5,411 nucleotides of DNA from CAZVFE01 sp964626405 (lineage in GTDB: Bacteria > Bacteroidota > Bacteroidia > Cytophagales > Spirosomataceae), in NCBI GenBank assembly GCA_964626405.1, contig CAZVFE010000098.1, positions 1 to 5,411 of the forward strand, given 5' to 3'. Positions 1 to 5,411 of this stretch are shown piece by piece; positions within the stretch are counted from its first letter, which is position 1; the number at the start of each line of letters is the position of its first letter. The position numbers and the translations under genes were made by a program. Under the pieces are notes generated by a model. That model saw only the letters and a list, made by a program, of their open reading frames with translations. It was not told the origin of the DNA and ran no database searches.

Positions 1-2
1 TA

Positions 3-344
3 GTTTTTTTACTTTTTTCTTGTCAAAAAGATTCTATTTCTCCATCAGGAGAATGCTACAAAGGGAAAATTATCCTAAATGGTATTTGTTCAAATATTAC
101 CATTCAAATTACAGAAGGGAATATGAACCCTAATTTATATGAAAAGGAATGGCTTAATGAAGCAAATAATGTGACATATAATAATGTCTTTAGATTATTA
201 AATGTATGCTCTTTCCCATCCAATATTCAAGAGGGACAAGAATTTTCCTTTCGTATAATTGAAAAAAATGATACAAATTGTGCAGTTTGTCTAGCCTATT
301 ATCCTACCCCAAGCAAAGGTTTGAATATTGAGATTTGTGATTAA
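3..344 (+). CDS. Small cysteine-rich lipoprotein of unknown function (5' partial)
   Basis: The reading frame is open from the left edge to the TAA at 342-344, giving 113 visible residues; the start codon lies upstream of the window. The first visible residues, VFLLFSC, are the end of a type II signal peptide with an L-F-S-C lipobox, so Cys7 of the visible part should be the lipidated +1 residue. It is followed by Q-K-D-S, resembling the Bacteroidota lipoprotein surface-export signal (QKDDE-like), so the protein may be displayed on the cell surface; this is inference. The mature part is about 107 residues and has six further cysteines (in GEC, GIC, NVC, NC-AVC and EIC contexts), enough for three disulfides. 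An ATG at 123 lies inside the gene and would discard the lipobox, so it is not the start. I do not recognise the family. The gene converges on the sulfatase gene, with three bases between stop codons. Confidence 0.75.
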   Translation, partial: VFLLFSCQKDSISPSGECYKGKIILNGICSNITIQITEGNMNPNLYEKEWLNEANNVTYNNVFRLLNVCSFPSNIQEGQEFSFRIIEKNDTNCAVCLAYYPTPSKGLNIEICD

Positions 345-347
345 AAT

Positions 348-1889
348 TTATTTTTGATATTCTCTAACCCCTACTTCTTTTTCCCATTTAAAATATATTT
401 CTAAGAGTTGATTTACCAAAATTTTGTTAGAAGAAGCTAAATTATTTAATTCTACTGGATCCTTTGATATATCAAATAAAGACCATTCTGCATCTTCCCT
501 TTCCTTTAATAATTTCCATTTCCCTTTTCTTATAGCTTTATTTCCTTCATGTTCCCAACAATAGGTCCGCTCCATTTCTTTGTTTTCCCAAAGGTAGGAT
601 AAAGACTGGCCATCCACTCCTGGATTTCTAGCTCCTGCCAATTCCAAAGCTGTTGGCATTAAATCTATTACATGCCCAATTCCCTCATGAAAACCTTTAT
701 TTGGACTTATGACTGCGGGCCAATGTATTATACAAGGGGTATTTAATCCACCTTCATGCATGAATTTTTTAAACTTTTGAAATGGCGTATTAGAAACATT
801 CGCCCATTGAATTCCCAAACTTTGATAAGATCCCTTTTCTCCAACTTTCTTTTTAGGATCATTCAATAATTTTAGGTTTACATTCTCATTAGAAGCACCA
901 TTATCTGAAATAAAAAAGATTATCGTATTTTCATAGTCCCCATTTTCCTTTAGAGTTTGAAGGAGTTTTCCAATATTTTGGTCTACACGGTCGGTCATGG
1001 CTGCATAAACTGCCATTTTCCTAACCCATTGATTCTCTTCATCATCACCTTGCCAATCCTCCACATTCTCATTCCTTTCGCTTAATTTATATCTCTCATC
1101 TGCAAATCCTATTTCTTTTTGTTTTTTATAACGCGCCCTTCGAATCTTATCCCAACCTTCCATGTATAATTCTTCATATTTTTGAATATCTTCCTCTATA
1201 GCATGCAAAGGATAATGAGGTGCGGTATAGGCAAGATATAAGAAAAAAGGGTCCTTCAACCTATTTTTATGATGTTGGTTGATAAAGGAAATGCCATAAT
1301 TGGTAAAGGCATCCGTAGCATAATAATTATCAGGAAATTGATAATCAGTACTGTCTAAAATATAAAACCTCTTGTATTTTTCTTGAGGTGTGATTTCATA
1401 ATAACTTGATGCTCCTGATATTAAACCAAAATAACGATCAAATCCTCTCCGTAAAGGCCAATGTTCTTTTCTTTCCCCCACATGCCATTTCCCTGCCATA
1501 TAGGTACCATAGCCTACTTTTTTCAACTCCTCCGCAATAGTTGAATAGTTCGGATCTAAAAAACCCTGATAGGCCCCTGCTTCATATTCCGAATTCGCTA
1601 AAGTAACCATTAATCCCATTCCCACACGGTGAGGATACTGTCCTGTTAATAAAGAGGCCCTAGTTGGGCAACACCTTGCATTATTATAAAAATTTCGCAT
1701 TTTAATTCCCCCTTCCGCTAGAGCATCCAAATTTGGAGTATGAATTTCTCCTCCATATGCCCCCAAATCAGAAAAACCCATATCGTCTGTCATAATTAGG
1801 ATAATATTGGGTCTATTTTCCTTTTTAACCTGACTTTTTGAGAAAAAAGGAAATACAGAAATTAACAATAAAAGGCAAAAATTTTTCAT
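348..1889 (-). CDS. Exported family S1 sulfatase (arylsulfatase-like)
   Basis: This 513-residue protein should hydrolyse sulfate esters on a glycan or aryl substrate in the periplasm or outside the cell. Start choice: Met at 1889 begins a clear signal peptide (MKNFCLLLLIS..., likely cleaved at SKS|Q, residues 19/20); an upstream in-frame ATG at 1916 would add nine residues in front of it. The 1889 start also overlaps the upstream stop as ATGA. Visible S1 features, numbered from 1889: metal-binding D35-D36 in MTDDMGFSDLG; the C-x-P-x-R motif CCPTR at 73-77 followed by ASLLTG, so C73 is the candidate formylglycine; GKWH at 133-136; APHYPLH at 223-229; the second metal pair D329-N330 in SDNG; and HEGG at 378-381 before TPCIIHWP. 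The length and C-terminal KGKWKLL segment fit a complete sulfatase. A formylglycine-generating enzyme or anaerobic maturase must be encoded elsewhere. The exact S1 subfamily and substrate cannot be read from sequence alone. Confidence 0.93.
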   Translation of the reverse strand: MKNFCLLLLISVFPFFSKSQVKKENRPNIILIMTDDMGFSDLGAYGGEIHTPNLDALAEGGIKMRNFYNNARCCPTRASLLTGQYPHRVGMGLMVTLANSEYEAGAYQGFLDPNYSTIAEELKKVGYGTYMAGKWHVGERKEHWPLRRGFDRYFGLISGASSYYEITPQEKYKRFYILDSTDYQFPDNYYATDAFTNYGISFINQHHKNRLKDPFFLYLAYTAPHYPLHAIEEDIQKYEELYMEGWDKIRRARYKKQKEIGFADERYKLSERNENVEDWQGDDEENQWVRKMAVYAAMTDRVDQNIGKLLQTLKENGDYENTIIFFISDNGASNENVNLKLLNDPKKKVGEKGSYQSLGIQWANVSNTPFQKFKKFMHEGGLNTPCIIHWPAVISPNKGFHEGIGHVIDLMPTALELAGARNPGVDGQSLSYLWENKEMERTYCWEHEGNKAIRKGKWKLLKEREDAEWSLFDISKDPVELNNLASSNKILVNQLLEIYFKWEKEVGVREYQK

Positions 1890-2284
1890 GATTGGTTCTT
1901 TTGAATAAAATCCCAAAGATTTCCATATAAGTCTTTAAAAACACAAACTTTCCCATAAGGCTCCTCCCGAACATCCTGTATAAATTCTACCCCTTTTTGA
2001 ACGAGTTTATCATAATCTTGGTCAAAATCATCCGTATAAAGAAATAAAAATACCCTTCCTCCTGTTTGATTGCCAATATAATTCACTTGCTCTGGCTTAT
2101 TCGCCTTTGCTAGCAAAATATTTGCACCGGATTCCCCTCCTTTAGGTCTAACTACCACCCAGCGCTTTTCAGGACTTAATATACTATCTTCTATTAATTC
2201 AAAGTCCAAAATACCTGTGTAATACTCAATTGCCCGATCGTATTCATCTACCAACAAACTGAATTGTCCTAAAATTTGTGCCAT
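1886..2284 (-). CDS. VOC (glyoxalase/bleomycin-resistance fold) family protein
   Basis: This 132-residue protein has no signal peptide and is probably cytoplasmic. It shows the paired beta-alpha-beta-beta-beta modules of the vicinal oxygen chelate superfamily: module one from about residue 4 (FSLLVDEYDRAIEYYTGIL, then DFEL and RWVVVRPKG) and module two from about 76 (RVFLFLYTDDFDQDYDKLVQ, then the VFKDLYGNLWDFI ending typical of the fold). The usual metal ligands look altered: the N-terminal His position is Gln7, the mid-chain His position falls near Phe79, and the C-terminal Glu position is Asp125. The reaction therefore cannot be assigned; glyoxalase, extradiol dioxygenase and antibiotic-binding members share this fold. 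It is the first gene of a two-gene operon, its TGA overlapping the sulfatase ATG by four bases (1886-1889), which suggests translational coupling. No Shine-Dalgarno sequence precedes the ATG; the leader is only A and T, as is common in Bacteroidota. Confidence 0.88.
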   Translation of the reverse strand: MAQILGQFSLLVDEYDRAIEYYTGILDFELIEDSILSPEKRWVVVRPKGGESGANILLAKANKPEQVNYIGNQTGGRVFLFLYTDDFDQDYDKLVQKGVEFIQDVREEPYGKVCVFKDLYGNLWDFIQKNQS

Positions 2285-2308
2285 TAATTTATTTATTATT
2301 TATATTTG
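2275..2308 (+). promoter_or_regulatory. Bacteroidota-type promoter for the GH43-ygiD genes
   Basis: TATATTTG at 2301-2308 is an exact match to the Bacteroidota -7 element TAnnTTTG. A TTTG at 2275-2278, inside the start of the divergent VOC gene, lies 22 bp upstream and can serve as the -33 element (usual spacing about 19-21 bp). Transcription would start around 2313-2316, leaving a leader of about 15-18 nt before the GH43 ATG at 2331. No Shine-Dalgarno sequence is seen in that leader. Confidence 0.55.
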
Positions 2309-2311
2309 TTG

Positions 2312-2340
2312 TAAATCTATTTAAAATTATATGAAACAAA
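2312..2340 (-). promoter_or_regulatory. Possible weak promoter for the VOC-sulfatase operon
   Basis: Read on the minus strand, TAGATTTA at 2319-2312 matches TAnnTTTG at all but the last base, and TTTG at 2340-2337 lies 17 bp upstream, slightly closer than usual. It sits about 27 bp before the VOC start codon and almost touches the plus-strand -7 box, so the two directions may compete. Chance matches are likely in such AT-rich DNA, so this is tentative. Confidence 0.22.
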
Positions 2341-3365
2341 AATTAATCTTAAGCTTCTTGCTTTCTTTTTTGATCACATCCCTAAATGCCCAAAAATTAG
2401 CTCCAATTTCTGATCCTTTAGTGACAGATCAATATACTGCTGATCCTAGTGCGCATGTTTTTAATGGTAAAATTTATATTTACCCATCCCACGATATTGA
2501 TGCAGGGATTCCTGAGGATGATATGGGTAGTCATTTCGGTATGAGAGATTACCATGTTTTCTCTCAGGAAAATCCGAATGCAATTACAAAAGATGAAGGA
2601 ACTATCCTAAAATTAGAGGATATCCCTTGGGCAGATAAAATGTTATGGGCACCAGACGCCTTAGAATACAAGGGTAAATATTATTTTTATTTCCCTGCCA
2701 AAGATAAAGATGGAATCTTTCGAATTGGTGTAGCAAAATCCAATTCCCCAACTGGCCCTTTCAAAGCAGAAAAAAATTATATGAAAGGCTCTTTCAGTAT
2801 TGACCCTAGCGTATTTAAAGACGATGATGGCTCTGTATATATTTACTTTGGTGGTATTTGGGGTGGACAATTACAAAGATGGAAATCAGGAAAATATGAA
2901 ATGGATGACTCCCAACCTGCAGATAACCAACCAGCTTTAATGCCTAAAATGGGAAAATTAAAAGATAATATGGTGGATCTTTCTGAACCAGTTAGAGATA
3001 TTCAAATTCTTGATAAAGATGGTAATTTACTTCTTTCTTCGGATCATGATAGAAGATTTTTTGAAGCTCCTTGGATTCATAAATTTAAAGGTAAATATTA
3101 CCTTTCATACAGTACTGGTGATACCCATAATATTGCGTATGCTATTGGGGATAATCCCTACGGTCCTTTTACCTATCAGGGAATTGTTTTGCACCCAGTA
3201 CAAGGTTGGACCAACCACCATTCTATCATAGAATTCAAGGGAAACTGGTATTTATATTATCATGATACCCAAATGTCTGACAAAACCCATCTAAGAAATA
3301 TTAAAATGGCCCCATTAAAGTATAGGGAAGATGGAACTATTATTCCGATAAAGGCGTATAAATAG
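2331..3365 (+). CDS. Exported glycoside hydrolase family 43 protein
   Basis: This 344-residue enzyme should cleave alpha-L-arabinofuranosyl or beta-D-xylosyl linkages (the usual GH43 activities) with inversion, in the periplasm or outside the cell. A type I signal peptide spans residues 1-20 (MKQKLILSFLLSFLI..., cleaved at LNA|Q). The rest is a single five-bladed beta-propeller domain with no extra carbohydrate-binding module. The three GH43 acidic residues are visible: catalytic base D38 in TADPSAHVF, pKa-modulating D158 in SIDPSVF, and general acid E245 in RRFFEAPWIHKFKGKYYLSYS. Supporting motifs are WAPDALEYKGKYYFYF at about 106-121 and TNHHSI at 294-299, whose His is a usual central ion ligand. 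The ATG at 2331 is preceded by an exact TAnnTTTG promoter and is divergent from the VOC-sulfatase operon. The subfamily and exact sugar specificity are not determinable by eye; exo-arabinanase, arabinofuranosidase and xylosidase are all possible. Confidence 0.93.
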   Translation: MKQKLILSFLLSFLITSLNAQKLAPISDPLVTDQYTADPSAHVFNGKIYIYPSHDIDAGIPEDDMGSHFGMRDYHVFSQENPNAITKDEGTILKLEDIPWADKMLWAPDALEYKGKYYFYFPAKDKDGIFRIGVAKSNSPTGPFKAEKNYMKGSFSIDPSVFKDDDGSVYIYFGGIWGGQLQRWKSGKYEMDDSQPADNQPALMPKMGKLKDNMVDLSEPVRDIQILDKDGNLLLSSDHDRRFFEAPWIHKFKGKYYLSYSTGDTHNIAYAIGDNPYGPFTYQGIVLHPVQGWTNHHSIIEFKGNWYLYYHDTQMSDKTHLRNIKMAPLKYREDGTIIPIKAYK

Positions 3366-3377
3366 TTATATACATTT

Positions 3378-4205
3378 TTGACATTGAATTTAATTAAAGA
3401 ATTAAATAAACAACCTGAATTGGAGGGAATCATGCCCAGTTTATTCATTGGTCATGGTTCTCCCATGAATGGGATTGAAAATAATCAATTTAGCCAAACC
3501 TGGTCAAAATTGGCAAAAGAAATTCCGGTTCCCAAGGCCGTAGTGGTGGTTTCAGCACATTGGCTCTCAAGAGGAACATTGGTTACTGCAATGGATTTCC
3601 CAAAAACTATTCATGATTTTGGCGGTTTTCCTGAAGAATTATATCAAGTTCAATATCCTGCCCCAGGAAATCCAGATTTAGCCAAAGAAATTCAAAAATC
3701 TATCCATTTGGCAGGGGTAGAATTGGACCATGAATGGGGATTGGACCATGGAACCTGGACGGTAGTTCGTCATATGTATCCAAAAGCGGATATTCCTGTA
3801 ATTCAATTAAGTATTGATTATGGGAAAGATCTAAATTATCATTTTAACCTTGCTAAAGAATTAGGAGAATTACGTAAAAAAGGTGTCTTAATCATTGGAA
3901 GTGGTAATATGGTTCATAATTTAAGGATGGTAGCTTGGGATAAATTAAACGAACCAAGTTATGGATATGATTGGGCATTAGAAATGAATGAAGCCTTCAA
4001 AAATCATATCTTGAATGAAAATTTTGATGAACTTATTCATTATTCAAGAATGGGGAAATCCGCTACATTGGCCATCCCTACGGCAGACCATTATATTCCA
4101 CTAATTTATAGTTTAGGCTTAAAAAGAAAAGAAGAAAATATCAGTTTTTTCAATGATAAAGCAGTTGGCGGATCCTTAACAATGACTTCAGTAAAATTTG
4201 GATGA
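3378..4205 (+). CDS. ygiD: YgiD-like 4,5-DOPA extradiol dioxygenase (LigB family)
   Basis: The product closely resembles E. coli YgiD, a class III extradiol ring-cleaving dioxygenase that opens catechols such as DOPA; its physiological substrate in bacteria is uncertain. There is no signal peptide, so it is cytoplasmic. Family motifs, numbered from the TTG start: GHGSPMN with H26, VVVSAHW with H61, TIHDFGGFPEELY at 77-89, YPAPG at 93-97, DHGTW with H124, GSGNMVHNLR with H180, and TADHYIPL with H238; H26, H61 and H238 are the likely metal ligands. Start choice: TTG at 3378 gives 275 residues and keeps an N-terminal extension (LNLIKELN...) like that I recall in Bacteroidota homologues; ATG at 3432 has a GGAGGG just upstream and gives 257 residues, close to E. 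coli YgiD. No in-frame ATG lies upstream. It follows the GH43 stop by 12 bp in the same frame, so co-transcription is likely. Confidence 0.9.
   Translation: MTLNLIKELNKQPELEGIMPSLFIGHGSPMNGIENNQFSQTWSKLAKEIPVPKAVVVVSAHWLSRGTLVTAMDFPKTIHDFGGFPEELYQVQYPAPGNPDLAKEIQKSIHLAGVELDHEWGLDHGTWTVVRHMYPKADIPVIQLSIDYGKDLNYHFNLAKELGELRKKGVLIIGSGNMVHNLRMVAWDKLNEPSYGYDWALEMNEAFKNHILNENFDELIHYSRMGKSATLAIPTADHYIPLIYSLGLKRKEENISFFNDKAVGGSLTMTSVKFG
3422..3434 (+). promoter_or_regulatory. Shine-Dalgarno-like site before an alternative ygiD ATG
   Basis: GGAGGG at 3422-3427 lies four bases before the ATG at 3432-3434, which is codon 19 of the TTG-initiated ygiD frame and falls exactly at the conserved start of the family domain (MPSLFIGHGSPMN). 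It is the only strong Shine-Dalgarno-like match seen near a start in this window. It could mark the real start, a second internal start, or be incidental, since these bases also encode Glu-Leu-Glu-Gly. Confidence 0.35.
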
Positions 4206-4285
4206 GTATTTTTTATTTAAAATAATTTATGCAAATTTGAAAAGGTAATAAATTACATACATCCGCTAGATAAAGGCTTTATTCT
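4206..4285. other. Intergenic region between ygiD and the receptor gene
   Basis: These 80 bases are almost entirely A and T. They hold an inverted repeat GTAAT-AA-ATTAC at 4245-4256 (5-bp arms, 2-bp spacer) and a short palindrome CAAATTTG at 4232-4239. No GC-rich hairpin followed by a T run is present, so there is no evident terminator for ygiD. No exact TAnnTTTG box with correct spacing is seen; TATTCTTTG at 4280-4288 is one base too long and overlaps the TTG start codon. The receptor may therefore be read through from upstream or use an unrecognised promoter. Confidence 0.4.
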
Positions 4286-5411
4286 TTGAAAACAAAATTA
4301 TTTTTTTTGGGAATTATATTCCTATTCTTAGGAATTAAGGCATATTCACAGGATTCGAAATATATTTTATTTACAGGTAAAACCCTAGATGCACAAACTG
4401 GTGAGCCATTAGAAGGTACTACAATATATTTTTCTGGATTTTCTTTTGTGGGAATTTCTGATTCTTTGGGCAATTTTTCTATTACTCTTCCATCAAACAA
4501 ATATTCCTATACTGTTCGAAGGTTAGGTTATAAATTTCAATATGGAAAAATTGAACTTAACACATCTAAAAATATAGATTTCAATTTAGAACCTGCGGAT
4601 AAATTACTAGATGAAGTAATCATTTCGACAGAAAGAAGCGAACAAAGCCTAAAAAGGGCGATTTCTGGTGTTGAGAGAATGTCTAGTAAGACATTAAGGA
4701 AAATGCCAACCCTTATGGGAGAGGTAGATGTTGTTAGAAGCATTTTAGCTTTACCAGGCGTATCAACTATTGGAGAGGGAGCCTCTGGCTTCAATGTGAG
4801 AGGAGGAAATGTTGATCAAAATTTAGTTTTATTAGATGGAGTGCCTTTATATAACACCTCCCATCTTTTCGGATTTTTTACTTCTTTTAATTCCAATTTG
4901 GTATCAGACCTAAGTCTATATAAAGGAGGAATCCCATCTACTTTTGGAGGAAGAAGTTCCTCAGTTTTAAATGTACGATTAAAAGAAGGCGACTATGAGA
5001 AATGGAATAAACATATTGGACTCGGACCAATTTCTTCTCAAATCACGCTAGACGGTCCAATAAAAACAAACAAAACCTCTATTCTATTAGGAGCAAGGTC
5101 CTCTCTATCTGACTTTTATCTTGGTTTTTTTCCAGCAAAAGATATTTCAAAAAGTAAGGCAAATTTTTATGATTTCAATATAAAATTAAGTCATCAAATT
5201 AATCAGAATAATAAAATTGCTTTAGGTTATTACCAAAGTGGTGATTTATTTAGATTTGGGATAGACACGAGTTATTTTTGGAATACGAAATCAATAAATT
5301 TAAAATTTAATAGTTTAATCAATTCTAAATTATCCAATAGTTTTATCGCATTTTATAGTGATTATGAATATGGAATTAAGGGGACAAAGACCAATTTAGA
5401 ATTTGAATGGA
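4286..5411 (+). CDS. TonB-dependent outer-membrane receptor with carboxypeptidase-regulatory-like domain (3' partial)
   Basis: The first 375 residues of an energised outer-membrane transporter are visible; the frame is still open at the window end. The only sensible start is TTG at 4286: an in-frame TAA at 4271 precedes it with no ATG between, and translation from TTG gives a classic signal peptide, MKTKLFFLGIIFLFLG..., cleaved near AYS|Q (21/22). Domains in order: a CarboxypepD_reg-like beta-sandwich at about 28-103 (GKTLDAQTGEPLEGTTIYF, later DSLGNFSITLP); a DEVIIS segment at 109-114 that resembles the TonB box; a plug domain at about 130-245 (LPGVSTIGEGASGFNVRGG at 156-174, then QNLVLLDGVPLYN, LYKGGIPSTFGGR); and the first beta-barrel strands. 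The plug motifs differ from classical SusC, and no SusD is visible. The substrate is unknown. I recall such receptors often being next to a DUF4249 lipoprotein gene, which would lie beyond the window. Confidence 0.9.
   Translation, partial: MKTKLFFLGIIFLFLGIKAYSQDSKYILFTGKTLDAQTGEPLEGTTIYFSGFSFVGISDSLGNFSITLPSNKYSYTVRRLGYKFQYGKIELNTSKNIDFNLEPADKLLDEVIISTERSEQSLKRAISGVERMSSKTLRKMPTLMGEVDVVRSILALPGVSTIGEGASGFNVRGGNVDQNLVLLDGVPLYNTSHLFGFFTSFNSNLVSDLSLYKGGIPSTFGGRSSSVLNVRLKEGDYEKWNKHIGLGPISSQITLDGPIKTNKTSILLGARSSLSDFYLGFFPAKDISKSKANFYDFNIKLSHQINQNNKIALGYYQSGDLFRFGIDTSYFWNTKSINLKFNSLINSKLSNSFIAFYSDYEYGIKGTKTNLEFEW

Noticed and set aside
123..344. A 73-residue protein starting at ATG 123
   Set aside because: The same frame is open to the left edge and encodes a lipobox before this Met, so ATG 123 is internal to a longer lipoprotein gene.
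1890..1916. Upstream ATG at 1916 as the sulfatase start
   Set aside because: It puts nine residues (with Lys and Glu) before the signal peptide and loses the neat ATGA coupling at 1886-1889.
2661..2870. Minus-strand ORF inside the GH43 gene
   Set aside because: It has no recognisable motif and lies wholly within a strongly supported coding sequence; it is an antisense shadow.
3010..3231. Plus-strand ORF in a second frame of the GH43 gene
   Set aside because: It overlaps the catalytic-acid region of GH43 and looks like an out-of-frame translation with no family signal.
3260..3448. Minus-strand ORF across the GH43-ygiD junction
   Set aside because: It is antisense to two well-supported genes and shows no motif or plausible start context.
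4280..4288. TATTCTTTG as a -7 promoter element
   Set aside because: It has one extra base compared with TAnnTTTG, lacks a properly spaced -33 element and overlaps the start codon.
4279..4794. Minus-strand ORFs at 4279-4500 and 4537-4794
   Set aside because: Both are shadows of the receptor gene, whose plus-strand frame shows a signal peptide, regulatory domain and plug motifs.
1..5411. CRISPR array, insertion sequence, tRNA or a new defence system
   Set aside because: No direct-repeat array, transposase, terminal inverted repeats, tRNA-like fold or defence-associated domain was seen.

Overview
This AT-rich window (by eye about one third G+C) looks like a chromosomal segment of a Bacteroidota bacterium, probably a marine or plant-polymer-degrading member of the Cytophagia or Flavobacteriia; the family cannot be fixed from the sequence. 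Supporting signs are a TonB-dependent receptor with an N-terminal carboxypeptidase-regulatory-like domain, a lipoprotein with a QKD surface-export-like motif after its lipid cysteine, a TAnnTTTG-type promoter, near absence of Shine-Dalgarno sequences, and exported sulfatase and GH43 enzymes whose signal peptides end just before Gln.

Layout: (1) 3-344 (+), the end of a small lipoprotein gene that starts outside the window. (2) 348-2284 (-), a two-gene operon: a VOC/glyoxalase-fold protein followed, with a 4-bp ATGA overlap, by an exported formylglycine-type sulfatase. It converges on the lipoprotein gene with only 3 bp between the stop codons. (3) 2285-2330, a 46-bp divergent promoter region. 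(4) 2331-4205 (+), an exported GH43 glycosidase followed 12 bp later, in the same reading frame, by a YgiD/LigB-type extradiol dioxygenase that probably starts with TTG. (5) 4206-4285, a short intergenic stretch. (6) 4286 to the window end (+), the first 375 residues of a TonB-dependent outer-membrane receptor that also begins with TTG.

Functionally, the sulfatase and GH43 enzyme are both predicted to be periplasmic or secreted and are encoded back to back, which fits attack on a sulfated or arabinose/xylose-containing glycan. The VOC protein and the YgiD-like enzyme lack signal peptides and would act in the cytoplasm. The receptor is not a classical SusC with an adjacent SusD in the visible part, so this is not a textbook polysaccharide utilisation locus. 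A speculative reading links arylsulfate removal and catechol ring opening (sulfatase plus extradiol dioxygenase). No mobile element, CRISPR array, tRNA or rRNA is visible. All recognised families are known; the unusual points are gene pairing, start-codon use and altered ligand positions rather than a clearly new system.
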